This document shows, one piece after another, positions 63,613 to 64,000 of a DNA stretch of 64,000 bases. The stretch lies in assembly GCF_000423365.1 (NCBI RefSeq), contig NZ_AUHV01000005.1:62001-126000 (forward strand), given 5' to 3'. Both the position numbers and the translations under genes were made by a program. Under the pieces are notes generated by a model, which saw only the letters and a program-made list of their open reading frames with translations, was not told the DNA's origin and did no database searches. Source of the DNA: Maritalea myrionectae DSM 19524. GTDB lineage: Bacteria; Pseudomonadota; Alphaproteobacteria; Rhizobiales; Devosiaceae. Every line of letters begins with the position of its first letter. The stretch's first letter is position 1.

Positions 63613-64000
63613 GATGCCGCTCGTCTTTCGCCAACGGTGCCCCGGCCGAGCGGGCATCAATGGCTTGTGCAATATCATCGGCTGACTTGAGGGTGCGGAT
63701 CATTGTGGGCGTGATCAGCGCTCGCCAGTTGCGGCCCAACCCTCGTGCTTTTTGCGCTTCGCGCACCTCTTGATAGGTTTCGCGTACCATTGGGATAAAG
63801 CGCAGCGAAAGCGAGAAGGCAAGGCCAACTTTTTCCGCCACATCGGCGCCAAACACTTTGCCTACGCTGCGTTCAATGCCTTCGATCATTTCGCTGGTTT
63901 TGCTGGTAAGGGTCAACAAGGTTGCCGCCACGATCATGATCGCAAAGCGCAAAACCACATAAAGACCGAACTGCCAATCATTGAGCCATAGCTGCACCAG
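63605..64000 (-). CDS. bioN: Energy-coupling-factor transmembrane protein BioN/EcfT (partial)
   Basis: The C-terminal 131 residues of a membrane protein: two or three hydrophobic segments (FGLYVVLRFAIMIVAATLL, KVGLAFSLSLRFIPMV), then the cytoplasmic coupling helices with REAQKARGLG, the first Ala-Arg-Gly motif that contacts the ATPase, and AIDARSAGAP in place of the second. The N-terminus lies beyond the window. In alphaproteobacteria such a short T component normally belongs to bioMNY biotin uptake; without bioM and bioY in view the substrate is inferred. Confidence 0.78.
   Translation of the reverse strand: MVQLWLNDWQFGLYVVLRFAIMIVAATLLTLTSKTSEMIEGIERSVGKVFGADVAEKVGLAFSLSLRFIPMVRETYQEVREAQKARGLGRNWRALITPTMIRTLKSADDIAQAIDARSAGAPLAKDERHHD

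Overview
The window looks like chromosomal DNA of an alphaproteobacterium, most likely of the Hyphomicrobiales (Rhizobiales). The evidence is the chvI-chvG-hprK-EIIA-HPr-ahcY block with a divergent pckA, a DivL-type kinase with tyrosine at the phospho-acceptor position, a GTTC-N7-GTTC SOS box in front of an imuA-imuB-dnaE2 cassette, and AddAB in place of RecBCD. Gene density is high and many junctions are 1-8 nt overlaps. I ran no database search; names come from motifs, lengths and gene order.

Region 1 (1-25.6 kb) is core genome: addA (cut by the window edge), addB, tsaE, divL, ahcY, a DUF2937 protein, an incomplete regulatory PTS (HPr, EIIA-Man, HPr kinase), the ChvG/ChvI envelope-stress system, pckA, a MerR/TipAS regulator, two GNAT proteins, a SleB-like wall hydrolase, an MFS carrier, an unrecognised exported protein and polA.

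Region 2 (25.8-30.7 kb) starts with tRNA-Arg(CCG). Directly at its 3' end lies a broken tyrosine-recombinase gene and a fragment of a PAS/LuxR-like gene, probably the scar of an integrated element. Then comes the conserved four-gene Anbu operon: ATP-grasp, alpha-E, transglutaminase, proteasome-like peptidase.

Region 3 (30.9-48.0 kb) is the most interesting part: a corrinoid- and folate-dependent methylamine demethylation block. An MttB-family methyltransferase (no amber codon), a corrinoid protein, a methyl-THF:corrinoid methyltransferase, MetF, a separate cysteine-rich MTHFR C-terminal protein, formate-THF ligase, a DUF1638 protein of unknown function and a GFA-family protein stand next to a GlxA/GbdR-like regulator, sarcosine oxidase soxBDAG, a dimethylglycine-dehydrogenase-like flavoprotein and a TetR regulator with a palindromic operator. 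Together they could take glycine betaine (or a related quaternary amine) stepwise to glycine and recover the C1 units through tetrahydrofolate.

Region 4 (48.2-54.1 kb) is the SOS mutagenesis cassette imuA-imuB-dnaE2. Region 5 (54.2-60.2 kb) is a homoprotocatechuate meta-cleavage cluster, hpaFEDGHI with divergent hpaR. Region 6 (60.2-64 kb) is a tightly overlapping operon of bioN/ecfT (partial), DUF1284, an acyl-CoA ligase, a thiolase lacking canonical catalytic residues and a MaoC-type hot-dog protein.
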